From positions 1 through 62,898 of the forward strand of contig CAIQQR010000119.1 in the NCBI GenBank assembly GCA_903874055.1: 62,898 bases of DNA. Direction: 5' to 3'. Under the pieces are notes generated by a model. The model worked only from the letters and a program-made list of their open reading frames with translations, ran no database searches and was not told where the DNA came from. The number at the start of each line of letters is the position of its first letter. Position 1 is the stretch's first letter. Positions 27,964 through 36,402 of this stretch are shown in pieces. A program made the translations under genes and the position numbers. Source of the stretch: an uncultured Bacteroidota bacterium (lineage in GTDB: Bacteria > Bacteroidota > Bacteroidia > Chitinophagales > Chitinophagaceae).

Positions 27964-29415
27964 ATGAAGATCGCAGTTGCAAATGGAGATGGAATTGGCC
28001 CAGAGATAATGGAGGCTGTCATTCATGTATTTAATTCCGCAAAAGTTCCCTTGGAATATCAGTTTGTGGATATGGGAAAATGGGTTTTCGACAAAGGTTT
28101 TAGCAATGGAATGACACCAGAAGCAAAAGCAACCATCGAAGATTTAGGTATATTATTTAAAGGGCCGATGGAAACTCCAAAAGGTAAAGGTGTAAAAAGT
28201 GTGAATGTTACTGCGAGAAAAACTTGGAATACATATGCAAATGACAGGCATTTTCAAACATTAAATGGTGTTGATACTGTTTTTAGTAAAGCAGGAATAA
28301 ATATTGATTTAACAATTGTAAGAGAAAATATCGAAGATACCTACGGAGGTGTTGAGCATATGCTTACTCAAGATGTTGCATTAGGACGTCGCTTTATTAC
28401 TCGACCAGGAAGTGAACAAGTGATAAGATATGCTTTTGAAATGGCTAAGAAAAAAGGAGCTAAAAGAATTACTTGCGGTCATAAAGCAAACATCATGAAA
28501 TTAACAGATGGTTTGTTTTTAGAAGTATTTAAGGAAGTTGCAAAAGAATACCCTGAATTAAATTCAGATGATATTATTGTGGATGATTTATGTATGAAAT
28601 TGGTAAGTCGTCCAGAAACTTTTGATGTGATTGTATTAACCAATTTGCAAGGTGATATTGTAAGTGATTTGTGCGCTGGATTGGTTGGTGGGCTTGGGTT
28701 TGCGCCATCTGCTAATATTGGAGATCATATTTCTATTTTTGAAGCAGTACATGGAACTGCACCTGATATCGCAGGTAAAAATATTGCCAATCCAACTTCA
28801 TTATTACTAAGTGGGTTAAGCATGTTGCGTCACTTGGGTTTAATGGAGCAAGCAGTAATAATTGAGAATGCTTTATTATATACTTTGGAATCTGGAGTGC
28901 ATACTGGCGACTTTGGTGATAAAACCATTCCTTCGGTAAACACAACACAATTTTCGCAAGCAATTATTGATAATTTTGGGAAATTACCAAAGACCAATCC
29001 AAGACCTCATTTAAATAATTTTGATTTTGTTCCGACCAACAGTAAAATTACTGTGAATCCAATGTTGGAAGGAAGTCACAAAGAGGAACGCAAAATTGTT
29101 GGAGCTGACATTTTTATTGAAAGTAATTTACAACCCAATGCGATTGCAAAAATTGCGATTAAACATGAAACTGAAAATTTGAAATTGAATATTATTTCAA
29201 ATCGTGGTACACAAGTTTGGCCAACAGGGTCTGTTTATACTAATTTGGTGAATCAATTTAGATTACGTTTTGAATCTAAAGAAGATAATACCGTTACTCA
29301 AAAAGATGTAATTAATCTTTATAGCTCCTTGTCAAACGATTTTCAGATTAGCTCGATAGAAACCTTAAACATGTGGGCTGGTAAAAAAGGGTATAGCTTG
29401 GCTCAGGGTCAATAA
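27964..29415 (+). CDS. icd: isocitrate dehydrogenase (NADP-type, monodomain-extended)
   Basis: TCA-cycle enzyme converting isocitrate to 2-oxoglutarate. 483 residues: a catalytic domain of about 330 residues with GDGIGPEIM, ENIEDTYGGVEHM, metal aspartates in DDLCMKLVSRP and NLQGDIVSDL, and HGTAPDIAGKNIANPTS, plus a C-terminal extension of about 130 residues, as in Thermus-type IDH. 3-isopropylmalate dehydrogenase is excluded by the extension and substrate-loop context. Transcribed alone, 146 bp before the E2 gene, with no obvious terminator seen between. Confidence 0.9.
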   Translation: MKIAVANGDGIGPEIMEAVIHVFNSAKVPLEYQFVDMGKWVFDKGFSNGMTPEAKATIEDLGILFKGPMETPKGKGVKSVNVTARKTWNTYANDRHFQTLNGVDTVFSKAGINIDLTIVRENIEDTYGGVEHMLTQDVALGRRFITRPGSEQVIRYAFEMAKKKGAKRITCGHKANIMKLTDGLFLEVFKEVAKEYPELNSDDIIVDDLCMKLVSRPETFDVIVLTNLQGDIVSDLCAGLVGGLGFAPSANIGDHISIFEAVHGTAPDIAGKNIANPTSLLLSGLSMLRHLGLMEQAVIIENALLYTLESGVHTGDFGDKTIPSVNTTQFSQAIIDNFGKLPKTNPRPHLNNFDFVPTNSKITVNPMLEGSHKEERKIVGADIFIESNLQPNAIAKIAIKHETENLKLNIISNRGTQVWPTGSVYTNLVNQFRLRFESKEDNTVTQKDVINLYSSLSNDFQISSIETLNMWAGKKGYSLAQGQ

Positions 29416-29560
29416 TCACCGCTGGGTTTAAATTAGTGGCAACGTTTTCGGAAAAATGCTTTGGTTTTACCCTCATTTGCTCAAAAATTGCCAATATCGG
29501 TGGGAAAAAAACCAATTTTAATGTATTTTCACAGCTCAATTACAAAATAGCCTTTTACCT

Positions 29561-31204
29561 ATGGCAGAAGTTATATTAATGCCTCGCTTAAGCGATACAA
29601 TGACCGAAGGAGTGATAGCGGCATGGCATAAAAAAGTGGGAGATACCGTAAAGAAAGGCGACTTATTAGCCGAAATCGAAACGGATAAAGCTACCATGGA
29701 ATTAGAAAGTTACCAAGATGGTGTTCTTTTGCATATTGGTACTCCACGTGGTGGAAAATTACAAGTGAATGATTTACTTGCCATTTTTGGTAAGGAAGGA
29801 GAAGATATTAGCGGATTAATTAATGGCGCAAATATTGCTCCAGCTGCAGCTCCTACTACAGTTGAAACACCTGCTCCTACTGCATCTGCAGCACCTGCTG
29901 CTAGCGGCGTAGATTATACCAAAATGGAAGAAGTTGTTTTAATGCCTCGTTTGAGTGATACCATGACCGAAGGTGTTATTGCTGGATGGCAAAAGAAAGT
30001 GGGTGACACCGTGAAGAAAGGGGAAGTGTTAGCGGATATCGAAACCGATAAAGCTACCATGGAATTAGAATCGTATAAGGATGGAGTATTATTATATCAA
30101 GGTGCTCAAAAAGGAGAAAAGATTTTAGTAAACGATTTGCTTTGCATAATTGGTCAAGCCGGAATGGATATTGATGCAATCGTTAATGGAATTAAGGGTG
30201 GTGCTGCAACAGTGGCTGCTTCTGCTGAAACAAAACCTGCGATCACTTTAGAGAAAGCGCCAGTTGCAAATACTTTAACTACCTCATCAGCTGCTTTCGC
30301 AGCTTCTCCTGCCACTGCTGCACAAGTAGTGAATGAAGGACGCATTTTTGCTTCTCCATTAGCGAAGAAAATTGCACAAGAAAAAGGGATTGATTTAAAA
30401 TATGTGAAAGGAACCGGTGAGAATGGAAGAATTACAAGAAGCGATTTGGAAAACTATACGCCTACTGCAGCTCCTACAGCTACCGCTAGTGCATCTGCAC
30501 CAGTATTTGTTCCTTCAGGAACTGTAAGTTTTGTGGATACACCAGTTTCACAAATGCGAAAAGTAATTGCGAAGCGTTTGAGCGAAAGCTTATTTACAGC
30601 ACCGCATTTTTATTTAACAATGAAAATTAATATGGACGCTGCTATTAAAGCACGTACTTTATTAAATGAAAATGCAACTACTAAGATTAGTTTTAATGAT
30701 ATGATTGTGAAAGCAACTGCATTGTCATTAAAACAAAATCCAAAAGTAAACAGTAGTTGGATGGGAGATTTCATCAGAGAAAATCATCACGTAAATATTG
30801 GTATTGCGGTAGCAGTAGACGAAGGTTTATTAGTTCCTGTATTACGTTTTGCAGATAGCTTGAGCTTATCACAAATTAGTGGTAACGTAAAAGAGTTTGC
30901 AAAAAAAGCGAAGGATAAAAAATTACAACCAGCAGATTGGGAAGGAAGCACTTTCACCATTTCTAATTTAGGTATGTTTGGTATTGATTCATTTACTGCT
31001 ATTATCAATCCTCCTGACGCTTGTATTTTAGCTGTAGGCGGAATTGCTCAAGAGCCAGTAGTAAAAGATGGCCAAGTAGTTCCAGGAAATGTGATGAATG
31101 TGACTTTAAGTTGTGACCACCGTGTAGTGGATGGTGCAACAGGAGCTGCTTTCTTACAAACTTTAAAGAGTTTATTAGAAGAGCCTTTAAGAATGTTGGC
31201 GTAA
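29561..31204 (+). CDS. pdhC: pyruvate dehydrogenase complex E2 (dihydrolipoamide acetyltransferase), two lipoyl domains
   Basis: Core acyltransferase of the pyruvate dehydrogenase complex. 547 residues: lipoyl domain 1 (about 1-80, lipoyl Lys43 in ETDKATMELES), Ala/Pro linker, lipoyl domain 2 (about 122-200, Lys164 in the same motif), linker, E3/E1-binding domain (SPLAKKIAQEKGIDLKYVKG ... GRITRSDLENY, about 270-305), then a catalytic domain ending with DHRVVDGATGAAFLQT, which holds the active His and Asp. No E1 or E3 gene is adjacent; the fused E1 at 13 kb is a possible partner. Confidence 0.95.
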   Translation: MAEVILMPRLSDTMTEGVIAAWHKKVGDTVKKGDLLAEIETDKATMELESYQDGVLLHIGTPRGGKLQVNDLLAIFGKEGEDISGLINGANIAPAAAPTTVETPAPTASAAPAASGVDYTKMEEVVLMPRLSDTMTEGVIAGWQKKVGDTVKKGEVLADIETDKATMELESYKDGVLLYQGAQKGEKILVNDLLCIIGQAGMDIDAIVNGIKGGAATVAASAETKPAITLEKAPVANTLTTSSAAFAASPATAAQVVNEGRIFASPLAKKIAQEKGIDLKYVKGTGENGRITRSDLENYTPTAAPTATASASAPVFVPSGTVSFVDTPVSQMRKVIAKRLSESLFTAPHFYLTMKINMDAAIKARTLLNENATTKISFNDMIVKATALSLKQNPKVNSSWMGDFIRENHHVNIGIAVAVDEGLLVPVLRFADSLSLSQISGNVKEFAKKAKDKKLQPADWEGSTFTISNLGMFGIDSFTAIINPPDACILAVGGIAQEPVVKDGQVVPGNVMNVTLSCDHRVVDGATGAAFLQTLKSLLEEPLRMLA

Positions 31205-31241
31205 ATGCTTGCTCCTCTATTTGTCTTTACTAAAGAATATT

Positions 31242-31273
31242 AAAAAAGCCCCGAATTAATTCGGGGCTTTTTT
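31242..31273. terminator. bidirectional terminator between E2 and metalloprotease
   Basis: Perfect palindrome: AAAAAAGCCCCGAATT / AATTCGGGGCTTTTTT. The central bases would form the loop. It serves both converging genes. Confidence 0.92.
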
Positions 31274-31290
31274 AATGCGCTAGCGCATTA
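31273..31290. repeat. 18-bp perfect palindrome
   Basis: TAATGCGCTAGCGCATTA is a perfect inverted repeat directly abutting the terminator and 12 bp from the metalloprotease stop. Function unknown; it could be a second hairpin or a protein-binding site. Confidence 0.75.
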
Positions 31291-31301
31291 AATTTATAAA
31301 T

Positions 31302-33746
31302 CTATAAATCGCTGTCGCATCCAATGGGTGCGCCTGGTGCAATTACTACTGGTTTTGGTAAGGTAATTGTGCCTGGATTTTTAATTCTTTCAATGGCAAA
31401 ATCATATTGAGCTTTATGGGCAAAATCTGTTTTACTTAAGCTGTCTAATTTTGTTTTTAATTGCTGCAAACGATCATTGCAAATACTTCTTACTTCGTAG
31501 TTAGCTTCAGCACTTTGGTGCACACCTAATAACCAAGTTAAAACTTGTTGCTGTGTTTGTTGGTGAACGCTACCTTCTAAGCCAGCTGGTATTTTAGCGT
31601 ACCATGTGTTTTTTAAAATTGCATCCAATACATTGTCAAATCCAATGGTGTTAGCTCTTGCTTTATTTTGTACTAAACGATTAGCTCTTTCTACATTAAA
31701 TAAGAAAGCAAGTTCATAATCTGCTAAGGCTTCTGCAGCACTTAAGGCATCAAAGCTCATGCCGGTTCTTTTTTCAAATAATTCACCCACCCCATAATAC
31801 ATAGGAGGTCTTGGTGGAATTAAGGCTAAAATATTTTCAGGAATAGTAAGTGTACTTGCGGATAAACAATTAACTGCGGCATCTAATGCTTTTTGTTGCA
31901 CTGCATTTGGAAGAATGGTTGGCTTAATTTGATTTTGATCGCCTCGCACACTATAGTTATAATTGATACCGCCAATTAACTTTGTTACTGCTTCTAATTG
32001 ATAACGATGATAATTATAAGCGGGAACTAAAACATCTTCTAATTTAGTAAGTGGAGTTCCATTTTGAATGGCTTCTTCCCCAAATTGTGCAATTGCTTTT
32101 TTACGCACTGCTAATGTTTGATTTAACCCAGCTACCGCATCTCCATTATTATCCCATAAATGCGCATAGGGGTGAAAGCCACTCGCAGCGCGTGCATCAG
32201 CGTCTGCAATAAATAATAATCCATTTTTAGAATTTTCTTCTAATAGCTTATTAAGTGCAACTGGTTCATTGGTGCCTGCAGGAAAATCTTGGTAACCAAA
32301 CATGATAGCTCTTTTATCCCATGCACCAATTTCATTTGTGTACACTTTTGAAAAATCTATTTCGCCTTTGTCATTTACAAAAATATTAGGATGCGGATAA
32401 TCCATTACGGAAGCACGGTCATTATAACTTGATGCATAATTATGTTGTAAACCCAATGTGTGTCCTACTTCATGTGCAGCTAATTGCCTTAATCTTTGCA
32501 ATGCTGCGGTCCTCATTTTATCGGTAACGGGTTTGCCATTGATATAAGGTGAAAGCAGGGATGTAAAAATTAAATAATCCTGTCTCACTCTTAAAGAACC
32601 TAATGTTACCTGTCCTTTAATAATTTCGCCGGTTCTTGGGTCTGAAATGGTCATACCATAACTCCAACCACGGGTAGAACGGTGCACCCAATTAATCATA
32701 TTGTATCGAATGTCCATTGGGTCGGCACTGTCAGGCAATATTTTTACTTGGAAAGCATTCTTATATCCCGCTGCTTCAAAAGCTTGATTCCACCAACTTG
32801 CACCTTCTAATAATGCCGTACGAATAGGCTCAGGTGTTCCATTGTCTAAATAATAGACAATTGGTTTTACTGCTTCGCTTACCGCGGCATTGGGATCTTT
32901 CTTTTGTAATCTGTGACGATTGATAATCATTTTTTCAATAGGCTCACTAAAGTCACTACCATAGTCAAAATAACTTGTTCCAAAATAACCGCTTCTTATA
33001 TCATAGGTTCTTGCATGATAATTTTGATCAGGAAGTTCAACAAAACTATGATGCATACGCACTGTTATAGCTTCGTTGGAGGGAGTTACTGCATTTACTA
33101 ATCTACCTGCATCTGCACCACCTACAAAAGTAAGTGTGGCTTCCATTTCGGTATTCTTTGGAAAATTTTTTGTGTTATTAATATATATTGCAGAACGACC
33201 TTCGTTAAGTACGTAGGTGCCTTGTTTCATTTTTCTAATCTTATCCGCTACTCCATGTGCATCTCTTAATAAAAAGGAAGTGGCATCTACTAATGCTACG
33301 GTATGTTTAGTTCCATTGGAGGAATCAATACTTTCTGCTTCCACATTAAAGCTAAAAATAATAGATTGAGCAAATGATTCGTTCACTGCTTTTTGTTCCC
33401 TAGGATCATTGGTAACTGCGCGGAAATTGTAGTTAGGCTGAGTTAATAATAGTTTTTTACCAACTCTTTGAAAATATACAATTCTTGAACCACCAATCTG
33501 TCCTCTATCAAGTCCAATATCATTAGATCCTAGGCCAGCAGGCAAAGAATTCACATATAAAAAAGGAGTTTCTAATTTATCAATAGCCATATACATTTTT
33601 CCATTGGAAGCATCCCACCAATAACTAAAGAAACCTTTGTGGTATTCTAAATTTTTTGTTTTATCTGCAATAGTTTGTGCATTACTACTTACTTGAATGC
33701 ATAATACTAGCGATAAAAATAAGATACGAGTAAAAATATTTCGCAT
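31302..33746 (-). CDS. zinc-dependent metalloprotease (DUF5117/DUF5118 type), exported
   Basis: 814 residues with signal peptide MRNIFTRILFLSLVLCIQVSSNAQ. The metzincin-like zinc motif HEVGHTLGLQH (HExxHxxGxxH) lies at about residues 422-432, followed by a Met-turn-like ASVMDYPHPN. The large N-terminal beta-rich region and the C-terminal half match the architecture of Bacteroidota zinc-dependent proteases carrying DUF5117/DUF5118 and DUF4953. No type IX C-terminal sorting domain is evident, so periplasmic or outer-membrane location is likeliest. Substrate unknown. Confidence 0.9.
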   Translation of the reverse strand: MRNIFTRILFLSLVLCIQVSSNAQTIADKTKNLEYHKGFFSYWWDASNGKMYMAIDKLETPFLYVNSLPAGLGSNDIGLDRGQIGGSRIVYFQRVGKKLLLTQPNYNFRAVTNDPREQKAVNESFAQSIIFSFNVEAESIDSSNGTKHTVALVDATSFLLRDAHGVADKIRKMKQGTYVLNEGRSAIYINNTKNFPKNTEMEATLTFVGGADAGRLVNAVTPSNEAITVRMHHSFVELPDQNYHARTYDIRSGYFGTSYFDYGSDFSEPIEKMIINRHRLQKKDPNAAVSEAVKPIVYYLDNGTPEPIRTALLEGASWWNQAFEAAGYKNAFQVKILPDSADPMDIRYNMINWVHRSTRGWSYGMTISDPRTGEIIKGQVTLGSLRVRQDYLIFTSLLSPYINGKPVTDKMRTAALQRLRQLAAHEVGHTLGLQHNYASSYNDRASVMDYPHPNIFVNDKGEIDFSKVYTNEIGAWDKRAIMFGYQDFPAGTNEPVALNKLLEENSKNGLLFIADADARAASGFHPYAHLWDNNGDAVAGLNQTLAVRKKAIAQFGEEAIQNGTPLTKLEDVLVPAYNYHRYQLEAVTKLIGGINYNYSVRGDQNQIKPTILPNAVQQKALDAAVNCLSASTLTIPENILALIPPRPPMYYGVGELFEKRTGMSFDALSAAEALADYELAFLFNVERANRLVQNKARANTIGFDNVLDAILKNTWYAKIPAGLEGSVHQQTQQQVLTWLLGVHQSAEANYEVRSICNDRLQQLKTKLDSLSKTDFAHKAQYDFAIERIKNPGTITLPKPVVIAPGAPIGCDSDL

Positions 33747-33771
33747 AATTTATGATTTGGTATAAAAATAA

Positions 33772-33799
33772 AAAATCCCGCTTTATAAGGCGGGATTTT
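33772..33799 (-). terminator. intrinsic terminator of the histone-like gene
   Basis: 10-bp stem AAAATCCCGC / GCGGGATTTT with an 8-nt loop. It lies between the histone-like gene and the metalloprotease, both on the minus strand, with a T-rich run on that strand. Confidence 0.85.
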
Positions 33800-33815
33800 A
33801 TGGTAAATGATTTTA

Positions 33816-34325
33816 CTATGCTGTAGGATTCGTATCGCTTGTTGGCTCAGCAAAAAGTGTTTGAGGAACTGCTTCAACAACTACTGGAGTTGGAGTAGGA
33901 GCTGCTACTACTTTTTTAGCTACCTTCTTTTTTGCTACTGGCTTTTTAGCAACTACTTTTTTAGCTGCAGGCTTAGTTGCTTTTTTAGGAGCTACTGCTT
34001 TTTTTGCAACTGGTTTTTTAGCAACTACTTTTTTAGCTGCAGGCTTAGTTGCTTTTTTAGGAGCTACTGCTTTTTTTGCTACTGGTTTTTTAGCTACTAC
34101 TTTTTTAGCTGCAGGTTTAGTTGCTTTTTTAGGAGCTACTTTTTTTACTACTTTCTTTGCTGCTGCTTTTTTTGCAACTGGTTTTTTAGCTACTACTTTC
34201 TTTACTGCTGCTTTTTTTGCTGCAACTTTCTTTTTAGCAACTGGTTTTTTAGCTACTACTTTTTTAGCTGCAGGTTTAGCTGCTTTTTTTGCAGGAGCTG
34301 CTTTCTTTTTGCTTGACTTTGCCAT
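33816..34325 (-). CDS. histone H1-like Lys/Ala/Pro-rich DNA-binding protein
   Basis: 169 residues composed almost only of Lys, Ala, Val and Pro, beginning [20 protein letters not shown]. It contains three perfect or near-perfect copies of a 24-residue unit with core [20 protein letters not shown] and ends in a short neutral tail (about 20 residues, including [10 protein letters not shown]). Such proteins resemble the tail of eukaryotic histone H1 and compact DNA without sequence preference. It is very basic and presumably disordered. Monocistronic with its own terminator. The opposite strand is also open here but is only a composition shadow. Confidence 0.85.
   Translation of the reverse strand: MAKSSKKKAAPAKKAAKPAAKKVVAKKPVAKKKVAAKKAAVKKVVAKKPVAKKAAAKKVVKKVAPKKATKPAAKKVVAKKPVAKKAVAPKKATKPAAKKVVAKKPVAKKAVAPKKATKPAAKKVVAKKPVAKKKVAKKVVAAPTPTPVVVEAVPQTLFAEPTSDTNPTA
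33936..34151. repeat. three tandem 72-bp coding repeats
   Basis: The motif GCTGCAGGyTTAGTTGC recurs at 33964, 34036 and 34108, exactly 72 bp apart. It encodes the 24-residue units of the histone-like protein. Boundaries are approximate. Confidence 0.9.
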
Positions 34326-34416
34326 GGAGGTTATTTTAATTTAGTTAGTAAGTTTATTTTTATAAAATTACATCGTTTTATTGACACAAAATAAAATCTA
34401 TTTATTTTTTTAATAA

Positions 34417-34424
34417 TAGATTTG
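34417..34424 (+). promoter_or_regulatory. Bacteroidota -7 box, near-leaderless gene
   Basis: TAGATTTG (TAnnTTTG) is followed by only TACC before the ATG at 34429. A TTG at 34381-34383 is far upstream. Confidence 0.5.
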
Positions 34425-34428
34425 TACC

Positions 34429-34794
34429 ATGCAAACGCCAATAACCCTAGTACTAGGAGCTTCTCCTAATTCCGATAGATATAGTTTTTTAGCAACTAGT
34501 TTGTTGCATGAAAAAAAATACCAAGTTTATCCTTTCGGAATTAAGAAAGGGCTCATTGGTGAGTTGGAGATTTTCCAAGAATGGCCCAAGCCTGGAACAA
34601 TTGATACTGTTACTTTGTATGTGGGACCTGCAGGACAGGTGGAATATTATGATGCAATATTATCATTGGCTCCAAGGCGCATCATTTTTAATCCAGGTAC
34701 CGAAAACCCTGATTTACAAGCATTAGCAGCCTCCAAAGGGATTGAAACTATTATAGCTTGTACACTTGTGATGCTAAAAACAGGTCAATATTAA
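34429..34794 (+). CDS. CoA-binding domain protein (YccU-like)
   Basis: 121 residues forming one Rossmann-like CoA-binding domain. The start TLVLGASPNSDRYSFLATSLL carries the nucleotide loop. A central DTVTLYVGPAGQ and the late segment RIIFNPGTENPDL then IIACTLVML follow the YccU pattern, where a Cys after the Asn-Pro-Gly-Thr-Glu motif is conserved. Biochemical role unknown. It converges on the YifB gene with 4 bp between stops. The transcript may be leaderless. Confidence 0.82.
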   Translation: MQTPITLVLGASPNSDRYSFLATSLLHEKKYQVYPFGIKKGLIGELEIFQEWPKPGTIDTVTLYVGPAGQVEYYDAILSLAPRRIIFNPGTENPDLQALAASKGIETIIACTLVMLKTGQY

Positions 34795-34798
34795 GTAG

Positions 34799-36349
34799 CT
34801 ATTTTTTCCATTTGCCCCAACTTTCTCTGTCCAAACATCGATATTGTATGGCCTCGCTGATATGTGTCTGATTAATATATTTTTCAGCTGCTAAGTCAGC
34901 GATTGTCCTTGCAACACGCAAAATTCGGTCATGCGCCCTCGCACTTAATTGAAATTTTTCCATTGCATTTTCAAGTAAATCTCTGGCTGCCTGATTAAGT
35001 CTACAACATTCTTTTAATTGAATAGGGTTCATTTGAGCGTTGGTGAATGTATATGGGTGATTTATAAATCTTTTACTTTGTATAGTTCTAGCAATTAAAA
35101 CTGATTGTTTGACTTCCTCTGTACTACTGAATGAACTTGTTTCATTTAATATTGAAAATGGAATAGGGTTAAGCTCAACATGCAGGTCAATACGATCTAG
35201 TAAGGGGCCAGATATTTTATGTAGGTATTTTTGAATTGCAGTGGTACTGCAAACACATGTCTTGGTCGGGTGATTGTAGAATCCACAGGGGCAAGGGTTC
35301 ATGGCAGCGACCAACATAAACCTGGCTGGGTAACTTAAATTCATTTTTGCTCTTGATATATGCACAATTCCTTCTTCCATGGGCTGTCTTAATACTTCAA
35401 TCACAGTTCTTTTAAATTCAGGCAGTTCATCTAAAAACAAAACTCCGTTGTGCGCAAGGGATATTTCACCGGGCTGAGGATAACTTCCACCGCCAATTAA
35501 AGCGATGTCTGAAATGGTGTGATGGGGCTGTCTAAATGGACGTTGCAAATTCAACTCATTTAACAAACTGCCCTTATTGGATACACTATAAATTTGAGTG
35601 GTTTCAATAGCTTCATTTTTAGAAAGAGGAGGTAGAATAGAAACGATACTTTTTGCCAACATTGTTTTTCCGGCACCAGGCGGGCCAATCATTATAAGGT
35701 TATGGGAGCCAGCACTTGCAATTTCGAGTGCTCTTTTGCCATGTAGCTGACCTTTTACTTCCTCTAGGGTAGGCAATGAACTAGGAATTGGTTTTACTTT
35801 AACGTCGCAATTATTATGGTAATCCTTAGTTTGCAAACTTCCATTCTTAATAAATTCAACTACCTCTAGTAAATGACTGAATCCGAAAATTGGGATGCCT
35901 TCGATGATGGAGGCCTCTTGTATATTTTCAATTGGAATAATTAAAGCAAGCAACTTTTCTGCTTTTGCTTTTATGGCCATGGCAAGCGCACCCTTGATGG
36001 GATTGATGAGCCCATCAAGTCCTAATTCTCCCATAATCAGTAATTGATCTAATGGTAAAATGGTTTCTAATTGTTCCGAAGCAGCAATAAGTCCAATGGC
36101 AATGGGTAAATCAAAAGCGGTTCCGGTTTTTCTAATATCAGCGGGGGATAAATTAATGAGCACTTTTGTGCGTGGCATGTGAAATCCATTTGCTTTAATG
36201 GCACTTTCAGTACGATCTAAACTTTCTTTAATGGCAATATCAGGAAGGCCAACAATCCCATAGCCTTGGCCCATACTTACATTTATTTCAATAGTAATGA
36301 GCGTGGCTTCAATTCCAATGATGGAACTGCCTTTAATTTTGATGAGCAT
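34799..36349 (-). CDS. comM: YifB family Mg chelatase-like AAA+ ATPase (ComM)
   Basis: 516 residues. N-terminal Lon-protease-like fold (about 1-165, with NLSPADIRKTGTAFDLPIAI), then AAA+ core with Walker A GPPGAGKTMLAKS near residue 220, Walker B LFLDELPEF, and a zinc-finger-like insert CPCGFYNHPTKTCVC, and a C-terminal Mg-chelatase domain. ComM promotes branch migration during natural transformation in Vibrio and Haemophilus (family knowledge); whether this organism is competent is not shown here. It sits 53 bp downstream of the MutS-like gene on the same strand. Confidence 0.92.
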   Translation of the reverse strand: MLIKIKGSSIIGIEATLITIEINVSMGQGYGIVGLPDIAIKESLDRTESAIKANGFHMPRTKVLINLSPADIRKTGTAFDLPIAIGLIAASEQLETILPLDQLLIMGELGLDGLINPIKGALAMAIKAKAEKLLALIIPIENIQEASIIEGIPIFGFSHLLEVVEFIKNGSLQTKDYHNNCDVKVKPIPSSLPTLEEVKGQLHGKRALEIASAGSHNLIMIGPPGAGKTMLAKSIVSILPPLSKNEAIETTQIYSVSNKGSLLNELNLQRPFRQPHHTISDIALIGGGSYPQPGEISLAHNGVLFLDELPEFKRTVIEVLRQPMEEGIVHISRAKMNLSYPARFMLVAAMNPCPCGFYNHPTKTCVCSTTAIQKYLHKISGPLLDRIDLHVELNPIPFSILNETSSFSSTEEVKQSVLIARTIQSKRFINHPYTFTNAQMNPIQLKECCRLNQAARDLLENAMEKFQLSARAHDRILRVARTIADLAAEKYINQTHISEAIQYRCLDRESWGKWKK

Positions 36350-36402
36350 ATTTTTTGCTCAAAATCTATTTGATAATTATCAAGTAATTGAGGGTATAAA
36401 TA

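Noticed and set aside
33936..34151. Regular 72-bp repeats considered as a CRISPR array
   Set aside because: Repeats are contiguous with no spacers and stay in frame in the histone-like gene.
33807..34316. Long open frame antisense to the histone-like gene, rich in Phe, Cys and Ser
   Set aside because: It mirrors the Lys/Ala repeats on the other strand, has no plausible start context and is composed only of the reverse of low-complexity codons.
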